This document shows, piece by piece, positions 17,902 through 25,444 of a DNA stretch of 64,000 bases; position 1 is the stretch's first letter; every line of letters starts with the position of its first letter. The position numbers were made by a program, and so were the translations under genes. This DNA is from CAYMPH01 sp964529415 (lineage in GTDB: Bacteria > Spirochaetota > UBA4802 > UBA5550). The stretch lies in the NCBI GenBank assembly GCA_964529415.1, contig CAZGWD010000008.1, forward strand, positions 1-64,000, in the 5' to 3' direction. The notes under the pieces were generated by a model. That model did not search any database, was not told the origin of the DNA, and saw nothing but the letters and a program-made list of their open reading frames with translations.

Positions 17902-18708
17902 TTAGAGATATGTAGCTGTTATTACTCCGGCATTTATTCTGATTTTCAGCAAAGTTCCTGAGGCTACACCTTCAGATATATTTTTTATTATCATGTATCT
18001 TACATCTCGGATAGTTTTATCATCGTTGATATGGAGATGTCCGCAAAGGTATAAATCAACATTATACATGTCGAGGAGATTAAAAAGATAATACCGTTCC
18101 TCAGGGTAGCTGAATTCAATGAAGCTCTGTATGTCGTCATCAGTGGGACTGAAGTGAGTGAAAATCAGTTTTTTCCCTGCAGGGGATGCTGCAAGAGTTG
18201 ATTCCAGCCAGGTGCGCTGATAGCTTCCCATTGTCCCGCTTGCAGTGTCGAGAAAAATAAAACTATGAACACCTACAGTGAAGTTATACACAGTTCTCCC
18301 GAACGCATACTTGTAATAATTCCAACCCGAAGCAAAAATATCATGATTGCCGATTACAGGATATACCGGTATTGATGTTTTGGCGATATCCGATTTTGCT
18401 GAATCAAACTGAGTCTGTCTTCCTGCTTCGGTTATATCACCGAGAATTACAACAAAATCAATCCCCTGTGCTGCGCGGATACTCTCTATGTGACTGAAAA
18501 ATTCGTACTGAGTCCATCCATAATGTGTATCTGCAATAACAAGAAAACTGAAATCAGCTGTATTGCCGACTGCAGGCGGGTTAAAATTTGCAAGCGAGTC
18601 TTTTTCCAGAAAACGGTCATCAACTGACATGGGATTGTAGCATTCACAGCCTGATAATGTCATGGTGATTAAAAGCGCCGTGATAATATTACTTAAATGG
18701 AATTTCAT
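17902..18708 (-). CDS. Calcineurin-like metallophosphoesterase lipoprotein
   Basis: A 268-aa exported lipoprotein (lipobox LSGC, Cys21) with a metallophosphoesterase fold. Two-metal motifs are all present: IADTHYG (Asp-x-His), LGDITE (GD), GNHD, THFSP and CGHLH. It probably hydrolyses a phosphomonoester or phosphodiester in the periplasm or at the cell surface; the substrate is unknown. Its start lies 20 bases inside the preceding barrel gene on the same strand (18689-18708 shared), so the two are one operon. The convergent kinase remnant ends 21 bases away. Confidence 0.9.
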   Translation of the reverse strand: MKFHLSNIITALLITMTLSGCECYNPMSVDDRFLEKDSLANFNPPAVGNTADFSFLVIADTHYGWTQYEFFSHIESIRAAQGIDFVVILGDITEAGRQTQFDSAKSDIAKTSIPVYPVIGNHDIFASGWNYYKYAFGRTVYNFTVGVHSFIFLDTASGTMGSYQRTWLESTLAASPAGKKLIFTHFSPTDDDIQSFIEFSYPEERYYLFNLLDMYNVDLYLCGHLHINDDKTIRDVRYMIIKNISEGVASGTLLKIRINAGVITATYL

Positions 18709-19516
18709 AGCTTACCCCCAATTCTCCCCAGCCTTTATTGATATATCCCGGATTGATGAGAAAACTGCAGAACGCAAATCCTCCCTTTATCTGAAGCGAA
18801 ATCCGGTCAGGAAGCCTGAATATCATTCTGAATTCCACCTGAAAATAGTTTGAAGAAAATGTTACTGTCTCTGTGTAATTTCCAAATGAAAAACCGGCTG
18901 AGTACCAAGAAATTAGATGGAAAAGAAAATCAAATCTGTAAAGAAAAAACCATTCAAACAGCCAGTCGCGATTGTATATAGAAGAGGAATTATTTATATC
19001 AAGATCAATAAACCTGAAGTTTGCGCCAAATATAAATTCAAAATCAAACCAGTGTGGTTTTGAAGCATTTTTAGTCATCAGCGCAGTCAATAGTGCCGCA
19101 TTATGCTCCATGATTCGGTACTTTGGAAAATATTCGAACTGATATTTTAGGCCTAAACGGAAAATCGATGCAGGCGCCATGTTCCATCCGATTGAAAATG
19201 CATCAAGACCCGGAATGTCCGGTCCAAGACGTAAATTGGAATAAAAATTCAGATATCGGTTCAGGTAAAGATCTGCTCTGAGGTCATAGTAAACATTAAG
19301 ACTGATTCCTGCAGTGTAATCAACTGGAACAGAAAAATTCAGGTTTATCCGCTGTTCATCTCTCAGAAATGGATTCATAATTCCAGGTGCGGATTTTTCC
19401 TGCTGCACCCTGTCATTTTCAATTGCCGGCTCAGCGCCGGACAAAACTGCAGCTGACATTATAAGAAATAGCAATATAGCAAATAAATTCCGCATTGTGT
19501 TAATTTTAATCTCCAT
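18689..19516 (-). CDS. Secreted beta-rich protein, probable outer-membrane barrel
   Basis: A 275-aa protein with a signal peptide (NLFAILLFLIMSAAVLSGAEP) and a mature part made of amphipathic strands rich in Tyr, Phe and Trp (for example NFSVPVDYTAGISLNVYYDL and YRIMEHNAALLTAL). It ends ELGVSYEIPFK. A barrel is likely; the family is not recognised. The start is uncertain: the ATG at 19516 has no ribosome site, while the ATG at 19495 (268 aa, MRNLFAILLF) gives a cleaner signal peptide, with GGAG rather far upstream. It is co-transcribed with the phosphoesterase lipoprotein. Confidence 0.65.
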   Translation of the reverse strand: MEIKINTMRNLFAILLFLIMSAAVLSGAEPAIENDRVQQEKSAPGIMNPFLRDEQRINLNFSVPVDYTAGISLNVYYDLRADLYLNRYLNFYSNLRLGPDIPGLDAFSIGWNMAPASIFRLGLKYQFEYFPKYRIMEHNAALLTALMTKNASKPHWFDFEFIFGANFRFIDLDINNSSSIYNRDWLFEWFFLYRFDFLFHLISWYSAGFSFGNYTETVTFSSNYFQVEFRMIFRLPDRISLQIKGGFAFCSFLINPGYINKGWGELGVSYEIPFK

Positions 19517-19650
19517 GTCGTATTTTATTCAGATATTAATATCAGCGAATAAAATACAAATAAATTCATTGAATATTTCATCTGTCAAGCATGAACATTT
19601 TAAGCACCGGATAAACAATTTTCAGGCATATAATAAATATAGCATAATAG

Positions 19651-19679
19651 TTGACAAAAAAGAAATCATTTAATAAGTT
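19651..19679 (+). promoter_or_regulatory. Promoter of cheD
   Basis: TTGACA (19651-19656), 17 bases, TAAGTT (19674-19679), ending 29 bases before the cheD ATG. Confidence 0.55.
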
Positions 19680-19708
19680 TAATTAAAATTTATATATAGA
19701 GTGAACAA

Positions 19709-20194
19709 ATGGACAACACACTAATAAATGTCGGAGTAGCTCAGCTGAAAACCGGAGCAAGCCCTACAATATTAAGAACTATTTTAGGAAGCTGTATAGG
19801 GATCTGCATTTTTGACCGGATGAAAAAAATCGGCGGCCTTGCTCATGTACTTCTTCCAACTGACACATCCGGAGGCGCTCAGCCGGAAAAATACGCAGAT
19901 ACAGCAATTCCTCTACTTGTGGAAAGGCTTATAAAAGACGGGGCAAAGAAGGAATATTTAAGCGCCAAGATCACAGGAGGCGCTTCAATGTTCAAATTCG
20001 GGTCAAATTTAATGCTCGGCCAGATCGGCGACAGAAATATTGAAACAACCAAGAAAGTTCTGGAAAAGCTTGGAATTCCGATTCTTGAAGAGGACACAAA
20101 GGGAAACGCTGGAAGAGTCATAGATTTTTATCTTGAAGATGGAAGGCTGAAAGTCAAAGCCGCTGGTCAGGAAAAAATTTATTATAAGATATAG
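19709..20194 (+). CDS. cheD: Chemoreceptor glutamine deamidase CheD
   Basis: A 161-aa CheD. It deamidates glutamines in chemoreceptors and binds the CheY phosphatase CheC in chemotaxis adaptation. The catalytic cysteine is in LGSCIG (Cys29) and the catalytic histidine in GLAHVLLP (His46); the second conserved block ITGGASMF follows. Length is normal. No other chemotaxis genes are adjacent, but the HDOD gene begins 14 bases downstream, and HDOD proteins are often linked with motility or signalling operons. A good promoter lies upstream. Confidence 0.95.
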   Translation: MDNTLINVGVAQLKTGASPTILRTILGSCIGICIFDRMKKIGGLAHVLLPTDTSGGAQPEKYADTAIPLLVERLIKDGAKKEYLSAKITGGASMFKFGSNLMLGQIGDRNIETTKKVLEKLGIPILEEDTKGNAGRVIDFYLEDGRLKVKAAGQEKIYYKI

Positions 20195-20208
20195 CCCGGA
20201 GAAATCAG

Positions 20209-21069
20209 ATGCATGAACATATAAAAGACAGAATTCAATCAATAATAAATAATCTCAACCAGCTGCCTTCCATTCCTGAGGTGGCATCTAAGATTATAAA
20301 TATGGTAAATAATCCTGAAGTGTCTTTCAAGCTCATTGCGGATGAGCTTTCCAAAGATCAGGCAATGACTACCAATTTACTTAAGCTCTGCAATTCTGCT
20401 TACTTCAACAAGGGTAAGGAAATAACTTCTGTAGAACGCGCCATTGTTACAATCGGCCTGAAAGAAGTTAAAGATATAGTTATGATAGTCGCGACCAAGC
20501 CTGTTCTTGAAAAAAGTTTAATCGGGTACGATCTCGCCAAGGGTGATCTCTGGATGCAGGGACTTGTTGTTGCATCTATCGCAAAAAAGATTGCGCTTGA
20601 TAAAGGCAGAAAAGATATTTCCGATGTTGTTTTTACAGGCGGAATAATTCATAATGTAGGAAAAACAATTCTTGCTCTGTTTGTTCAAAGCACATTTAAA
20701 GATATACTTACAGCTGTGCAGACAAAAAATATTACATTCAATCAGGCTGAAAAAGAAATTATGGGATTCAACCATCAGGAAGTCGGGGAGAAAATTCTGG
20801 AAAAATGGAACTTTCCTCCGGTGCTGAAAAATATAGTAAGATATTATGAAGATCCTGAAAATGCCCCTGCTGAATATAAAACAGAAGTATCGATCGTGCA
20901 TCTTGCCAATGTAATTGCAATTATGGCCGGTATAGGCATTGGCAGTGACGGGCTGTATCATCAGCTAAGTGAATTTGCAGTTAAAACTACAGGCATGAAT
21001 GAAGACCAGCTGTCTCAAATTTACGCGAAAACACCTGAAATGATAAAACAGATAAAAGATCTTCTTTAA
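20209..21069 (+). CDS. HDOD-domain signalling protein
   Basis: A 286-aa protein made almost wholly of an HDOD domain, an HD-related fold lacking full metal-binding residues that acts in signal transduction. Typical segments are LNQLPSIPEVASKIINMVNN, TTNLLKLCNSAYFNKGKEIT and FTGGIIHNVGKTILALF; the HD pair is HN here. A second partial HD-like stretch, FNHQEVGEKILEKWNFP, lies at about 184-200. CGGAGA precedes the ATG. Sits between cheD and a zinc-ribbon protein with only a few bases separating the genes, so one operon. The partner signal is unknown. Confidence 0.9.
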   Translation: MHEHIKDRIQSIINNLNQLPSIPEVASKIINMVNNPEVSFKLIADELSKDQAMTTNLLKLCNSAYFNKGKEITSVERAIVTIGLKEVKDIVMIVATKPVLEKSLIGYDLAKGDLWMQGLVVASIAKKIALDKGRKDISDVVFTGGIIHNVGKTILALFVQSTFKDILTAVQTKNITFNQAEKEIMGFNHQEVGEKILEKWNFPPVLKNIVRYYEDPENAPAEYKTEVSIVHLANVIAIMAGIGIGSDGLYHQLSEFAVKTTGMNEDQLSQIYAKTPEMIKQIKDLL

Positions 21070-21075
21070 GGTAAA

Positions 21076-21438
21076 ATGTATTATATTAAACCCTGCCCTA
21101 AATGCGGAAAAAAACTCCGTTTCCCTCTTGAAAAAGGGAAACTGCAGGTAAAATGCGAATGCGGAAATTCTTTCACCGTTGATCCGGATGATACATCCAT
21201 TTATAAAACCGGCAGTTTCGATTTGAATGACAAGCCCAGACCGTCCCGGACCGGTAAAATTGAAAATTTTGATTTTAAAATAATTTACGCAAAAATTATA
21301 ACCAACCTTTTAAATTATAAATACTCTCTGCAGAATTTCATGCTTCTCACATGGAAGGATAGAGGTGTAATAGTTCTGAAAACGATTTTTGCTTTATTTG
21401 TTATTTCTGCACTATTTTTTTTATTATTCCGTATATAA
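21076..21438 (+). CDS. Small zinc-ribbon membrane protein
   Basis: A 120-aa protein with an N-terminal zinc ribbon (Cys7, Cys10, Cys27, Cys29; CPKCGKKLRF and KCECGNSF) and a single C-terminal membrane helix (about 98-118). The middle is polar and low in complexity. The ribbon resembles the MJ0042-type finger often found at the N-terminus of bacterial membrane proteins. It begins six bases after the HDOD stop, the last gene of the cheD operon. Function unknown; tethering a nucleic-acid or protein interaction at the inner membrane is possible. Confidence 0.75.
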   Translation: MYYIKPCPKCGKKLRFPLEKGKLQVKCECGNSFTVDPDDTSIYKTGSFDLNDKPRPSRTGKIENFDFKIIYAKIITNLLNYKYSLQNFMLLTWKDRGVIVLKTIFALFVISALFFLLFRI

Positions 21439-21450
21439 AAATAAACAATA

Positions 21451-21564
21451 GAACGCGGTTGACGCGGATTTTTTATGATTAAATAAGATTATTTTTTATT
21501 TTACTTTATATTATTCCTGTTTTTTATCTGCGTACATCATAATCATCAGCGTCATCTGCGTTCC
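21451..21564. repeat. Dispersed inverted-repeat element, family 1 copy B
   Basis: Left arm GAACGCGGTTGACGCGGAT (21451 on) and right arm CAGCGTCATCTGCGTTCC (ending 21564) are inverted relative to each other, with an A+T-rich core. Same family as the elements at 3640, 40777 and 63416. Confidence 0.85.
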
Positions 21565-21714
21565 AATAATTTCAATATTTATGGGGTACTGATCTCTGAA
21601 TATTAAACAAAATAATGTAAATTTTTTTTATAAAATCCAAGTCTGTTAGTATTAATTATTAGAAGCTTTTTTAAATATACTTGACTTGAAAAAGATTAAG
21701 ATTAATATTAAGGT

Positions 21715-22014
21715 ATGGTAAAGAAAATGACAAAATCTGCTGCAAAAACCCCTTCATTTGATGAATATAAATCTATAAAGGATGAAATTATAAGCATCAG
21801 CGAATTGAGGTATGAAAATTTATTAAACCGAAAATTTGATGAATTCAGAAAAAGTTTTAAAAAAGAAATCATGGATGAACTGAATCCAAAATTTGAAGTA
21901 ATTGATGTAAAATTTGAGACAATAAAATCTACTATGAGTATTATTAAATGGTCAATGCCGATATTTATGACAGTAATTCTTGCAGTTTTTACACTTCTTA
22001 TTAAAAAATTATAA
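21715..22014 (+). CDS. Small coiled-coil, tail-anchored hypothetical protein
   Basis: A 99-aa protein with a charged helical body (ELRYENLLNRKFDEFRKSFK, then EIMDELNPKFEVIDVKFETI) and a C-terminal membrane helix (WSMPIFMTVILAVFTLLIKKL without its last lysines). Small proteins of this layout occur next to toxin or restriction genes and as membrane-associated coiled coils, but no family is recognised. A TTGACT-17-AATATT promoter-like pair at 21681-21709 lies too close to the ATG at 21715 for a normal leader, so the ATG at 21727 may be the true start or the promoter may be spurious. Confidence 0.55.
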   Translation: MVKKMTKSAAKTPSFDEYKSIKDEIISISELRYENLLNRKFDEFRKSFKKEIMDELNPKFEVIDVKFETIKSTMSIIKWSMPIFMTVILAVFTLLIKKL

Positions 22015-22136
22015 TAAATCGTATTATGGCCATTTCATTTCAGTTGCAATTAATAAACCACCTTTCCCTATTTTTCACACAGTCTGAGCGTTTTTGAAAT
22101 TGCATGTATCGCTGGTCGAGCGGACTAGAGACCAGA

Positions 22137-23303
22137 CTACACGTATTTAATAACCACTGCAGTATTGATCCCGCCGTTTTTAAACATAACTTTTTTATCA
22201 TACGGCAGGGACAATATTTTTTCCATTTCAACAGATGGAGTGATAATCGCGTATCCGCAGGAGCTGTATTTTTCACGGATGACTCTTCCAATTTTTCTGT
22301 AAATGCTTTCAGCTGATTCAGCGTTAAGTCTTTTCCCGTATGGAGGATTTATTACTATAAGGCATTTTTTATCTTTTAGATTATCAATAGTATCTTTGAA
22401 AAAATCAAGTTTCTCCGCTTTAAGAATTTTTTCCATTCCTGCTGAGATTATATTTTTACCGGCAGTGATAACTGCATCGTCTTCAATATCTGAAGTGAAT
22501 ATTTTTCCTGTAAATTTTTTATCAGACATGTTTGTTTTTAAAATATGATTATATGCAGTCTGCCGATATGAAGGCCATTTCATAAATGTGAAATCTCTCC
22601 CTGATCCTGGAGCTGCTCCGTTTAATATCTGAACTGCTTCAATTGAAAATGTACCTGAGCCGCACATCGGATCAATGATAATATCATATTTTTGAATTTC
22701 AGACAGCAGAAGAATCGCTGATGCTGTTGTTTCCCTGACAGGCGCTTTTACTGTGAAAGACTTGTATCCTCTTTTGTGAAGGCCTTCACCTGTAGAATTG
22801 AGGCTAACCTGAAAAATGTCATTGTCTCCGCGGATAAGAATTTCCTGTGTTTTCTCTGAATTGTTTTTTTCAAATTTAACCGGAATATGGGTTTGTATGC
22901 CTTTGATGACTTCTTCAGCAATCCTTCCTGTATGTATCAGTTTTGATTTTCTGACAGTAGTGCTGATGCTGATGGCGTACCCAGGGTTCAGGTAAAGTTC
23001 CCATGGAACAGCTGCAATTTTATTTTTCAGACTGGTGAAGAAAGTTGTCTGGAAAGAGGTAATTCTCAAATATATCGCTGATATTGTCCGGCTTGATAAA
23101 TTTGCCCTGTAGCAGTCTTCGAGTTTTCCTGCAAATTCGATTCCGCCTTCTACTCTGCCTGTAATATCCTCAATACCAAGGCTTCTTAATTCCTGCTCTG
23201 CAATTTCTTCAAAACCGGGCTGCACAACAGCAAAATAATCCTGCAATTTTCCTTTTATCTGGCGTTTAATTCTTTTTTCAAGATTTGTAATTTCTGCGGT
23301 CAT
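22137..23303 (-). CDS. THUMP-domain RNA guanine methyltransferase, RlmL-like
   Basis: A 388-aa SAM-dependent RNA methyltransferase of the UPF0020/RlmL group, likely adding a methyl group to N2 of a guanine in 23S rRNA (or tRNA). Domains: N-terminal ferredoxin-like plus THUMP (about 20-165, containing TGRVEGGIEFAG), then a Rossmann methyltransferase with SAM loop DPMCGSGTFSIEA (about 211-223), a partner motif SDIEDDAV and the base-flipping motif NPPYG (about 319-323). It overlaps the preceding methyltransferase by four bases (23300-23303). The shorter length compared with the fused RlmKL enzyme indicates the single-activity form. Confidence 0.88.
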   Translation of the reverse strand: MTAEITNLEKRIKRQIKGKLQDYFAVVQPGFEEIAEQELRSLGIEDITGRVEGGIEFAGKLEDCYRANLSSRTISAIYLRITSFQTTFFTSLKNKIAAVPWELYLNPGYAISISTTVRKSKLIHTGRIAEEVIKGIQTHIPVKFEKNNSEKTQEILIRGDNDIFQVSLNSTGEGLHKRGYKSFTVKAPVRETTASAILLLSEIQKYDIIIDPMCGSGTFSIEAVQILNGAAPGSGRDFTFMKWPSYRQTAYNHILKTNMSDKKFTGKIFTSDIEDDAVITAGKNIISAGMEKILKAEKLDFFKDTIDNLKDKKCLIVINPPYGKRLNAESAESIYRKIGRVIREKYSSCGYAIITPSVEMEKILSLPYDKKVMFKNGGINTAVVIKYV

Positions 23304-24439
23304 TGTTTTTTCCTCATTACAGCAATAGTTTCAAGATGCGGCGTCTGCGGGAACATATCGAATGCGGAAAATTCATCAATGCGGTATTTTTCAAACATTT
23401 CAATTTCAGTTTTAAATACAGTCGGGTTGCACGACATGTATATAATTTTTTCAGGATTGATTTCATTGATGTATTTTATCATTTTGGGATTGAGTCCGCT
23501 TCGAGGCGGGTCGAGTATGAGTGTTGTGAATTTCATATCAGGATTTTTTAAAAAATCATATGAATCGGAACATTTAAATTGCGCATTTTTGATATTATTC
23601 AGATCCCTGTTTTTTTCTGCAGCAATAACAGCTTCATTTGAAATTTCAATTCCCAGAATGCTGTCAGCTTTTTCAGCGCAGTATAAAGTAATGCTTCCTA
23701 CGCCGCAGTATAGATCCAGAACATTTCCTGAAACTTCGGATTTTATTTTTTTGTACATTTCAAGCGCTGTAGATGAATTTGACTGGAAAAAAGAATTCGG
23801 AGTTATCATGAATTTTACTCCTTCAAAATCTTCAGTAATGTAACCTTTTTTTATGTCCTGGAAAATGTCTCCGAAGTTTGAATCAGCGAGCCCTCCATTA
23901 TGAAGAATAGTAATTGAATCTGCTTTTTCCTCGATCGATTTAATAATATTATCCAGCCTGTTATCTTTTTCAGATACAACAAAATTCACCATGGTTTCTC
24001 CGGTAAATTTTGCCTGTCTCAAGGTTACATAGCGGAGATAGCCTGAATGTTTCAGGTAATCGTATCCTTCAACTTCTTTTATCATCGGGCGCATGGTTTC
24101 AAACAGTACTGATGATTTTTCCTGAAGCAGAGGGCATTCTTCCACATCAACTACAAATTTATAGAAACCGCGCTCCCTCAGTCCGGTTTTGCCGAAAGCG
24201 CACACATAGTCCATCCTGTTTCTGTATCTGAAAGAATTGGACGGCTCAACTTTATCAACAGTCAGTATTCCGTCATAAATATGATTAATATATTCTTTTT
24301 TTAACAGGAGTTGATTTTCATATGATATATTCTGAAACATGCAACCGCCGCATTTCCCGAAATGTCTGCATTCCGGCACTGTTCCATCAGCATATTTGCT
24401 TATCAGCTCATCGAAATATTTTCTTTTCTTCTTTTTCAT
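23300..24439 (-). CDS. RNA uracil-5-methyltransferase, TrmA/RlmD family
   Basis: A 379-aa Fe-S-containing uracil-C5 methyltransferase. The cluster-binding cysteines are CRHFGKCGGC (24-33) with a later Cys (EECPLLQ). SAM-binding DLYCGVGSITLY, the LDPPRSGL motif and the catalytic cysteine in MSCNP are all present, and it ends PQTPHLETIAVM as the family does. The N-terminal TRAM domain seen in RlmD is missing, so the target (23S U1939-type, U747-type or tRNA U54) cannot be chosen. Four-base overlap with the downstream RlmL-like gene indicates an rRNA/tRNA-modification operon. Confidence 0.92.
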   Translation of the reverse strand: MKKKKRKYFDELISKYADGTVPECRHFGKCGGCMFQNISYENQLLLKKEYINHIYDGILTVDKVEPSNSFRYRNRMDYVCAFGKTGLRERGFYKFVVDVEECPLLQEKSSVLFETMRPMIKEVEGYDYLKHSGYLRYVTLRQAKFTGETMVNFVVSEKDNRLDNIIKSIEEKADSITILHNGGLADSNFGDIFQDIKKGYITEDFEGVKFMITPNSFFQSNSSTALEMYKKIKSEVSGNVLDLYCGVGSITLYCAEKADSILGIEISNEAVIAAEKNRDLNNIKNAQFKCSDSYDFLKNPDMKFTTLILDPPRSGLNPKMIKYINEINPEKIIYMSCNPTVFKTEIEMFEKYRIDEFSAFDMFPQTPHLETIAVMRKKQ

Positions 24440-24602
24440 TCGTGTCCTGGTCTTGTAAAATTTTCGATCCCTGGCAGGATATGTCAGGGATCGGTGATGC
24501 AGTAATAATTCAATTCCATCTCATAATGGCTGTTTGCTGACATATATTGCAGCATTGGATTATTCGTGAAGGAATAGTGCAGTAAATGGTTGTTATTATT
24601 AT

Positions 24603-25043
24603 TTATAAATAACTGCAAAGCTGATCAATCAAAAATGTATAATAAATAATTTTAAAATTGTTTTTCAATAAAAAATCAAATTCCTTGTTAAATTTCTCTC
24701 TTGCGAATGCTTCTGTTTCAACAGTATACTGATGAAACTTTTCTTTCAGCATTTTTCCTAAAGCTGTCAGATTGTATCCTTCTTTATTTGTTTCTTTTTC
24801 AATTAATTTTTCGCCTAATATCTTTTCTGAATTTTTTATTTTACCCCACGCAGCCCTGTATGACATGCCTATTTTTTTTGCAGCCTGCTGCAATGATCCG
24901 TGTTTTTCAATTTCAGTTAGTAACTGGTACCGGCCCTGGCCGAATATTACTCCAGCTTTTCTTTCAAAGCGTATGTTGATTTTAATTTCAATATCTTCAA
25001 ATGAATCTGTGTTTTCTTTTTCCGGCATAATTTTATCATCCAT
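24603..25043 (-). CDS. ModE N-terminal-domain transcriptional regulator
   Basis: A 146-aa protein with a winged helix-turn-helix of ModE/LysR type (GRYQLLTEIEKHGSLQQAAK, then KIGMSYRAAWGKIKNSEKIL). It lacks the molybdate-binding TOBE (MOP) domain of full-length ModE, so it either senses by another part or needs a partner. It is read away from a molybdenum/tungsten formate dehydrogenase operon, which fits control of that operon. The start is set at the ATG at 25043 rather than the upstream in-frame one at 25094; neither has a good ribosome site. A cluster of GACATA/TATGTC half-sites lies between the two divergent units. Confidence 0.8.
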   Translation of the reverse strand: MDDKIMPEKENTDSFEDIEIKINIRFERKAGVIFGQGRYQLLTEIEKHGSLQQAAKKIGMSYRAAWGKIKNSEKILGEKLIEKETNKEGYNLTALGKMLKEKFHQYTVETEAFAREKFNKEFDFLLKNNFKIIYYTFLIDQLCSYL

Positions 25044-25217
25044 AATTATCATTATTATTTTTATATAATATGAAAATACTGTGTATATAATCAAGGGTTT
25101 TATATTTTTAAATCACTTTATTTTTTCCGCATATAGAGTGTTTATAAAGCAAACAGCATTTTAATTATATAGTCGCTAATTAGCATATTTTTTAAAAAAA
25201 CTTTATCATCCCAAAAA

Positions 25218-25241
25218 GACATATATGTCAAAATCGACATA
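25218..25241. promoter_or_regulatory. Candidate operator: three GACATA half-sites
   Basis: A perfect 12-bp palindrome GACATATATGTC (25218-25229) shares its right arm with a second perfect inverted repeat TATGTC-6-GACATA (25224-25241). It lies 34 bases before the -35 box of the formate dehydrogenase promoter and between it and the ModE-like gene. The rest of the 401-base gap 25044-25444 is A+T-rich; a short palindrome GCTAATTAGC lies at 25175-25184. Confidence 0.55.
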
Positions 25242-25274
25242 TTAAAAAAAATGTTCAGTTTTTTTAAAATAATC

Positions 25275-25304
25275 TTGACTCGTTTATATACAGATTTTTA
25301 TTAT
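25275..25304 (+). promoter_or_regulatory. Probable promoter of the formate dehydrogenase operon
   Basis: TTGACT (25275-25280), 18 bases, TATTAT (25299-25304). The leader to the ATG at 25445 would be about 135 bases. Confidence 0.45.
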
Positions 25305-25444
25305 ATGTATAATTTTTTATATTTTGCATTTAAAAATCAAATATAAAATAAAACCTTTAATGAAAATTCGGTTTCACCAAAATATATTTTTTTTGCTGCG
25401 CTTATAATCTTTATAGCTTTAAAAAATTAAAATGGAGAAAGACT

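Noticed and set aside
22112..22135. CTGGTC/GACCAG inverted repeat as a tRNA or terminator
   Set aside because: The six-base arms with a 12-base loop do not form a cloverleaf and no T-run follows on either strand.
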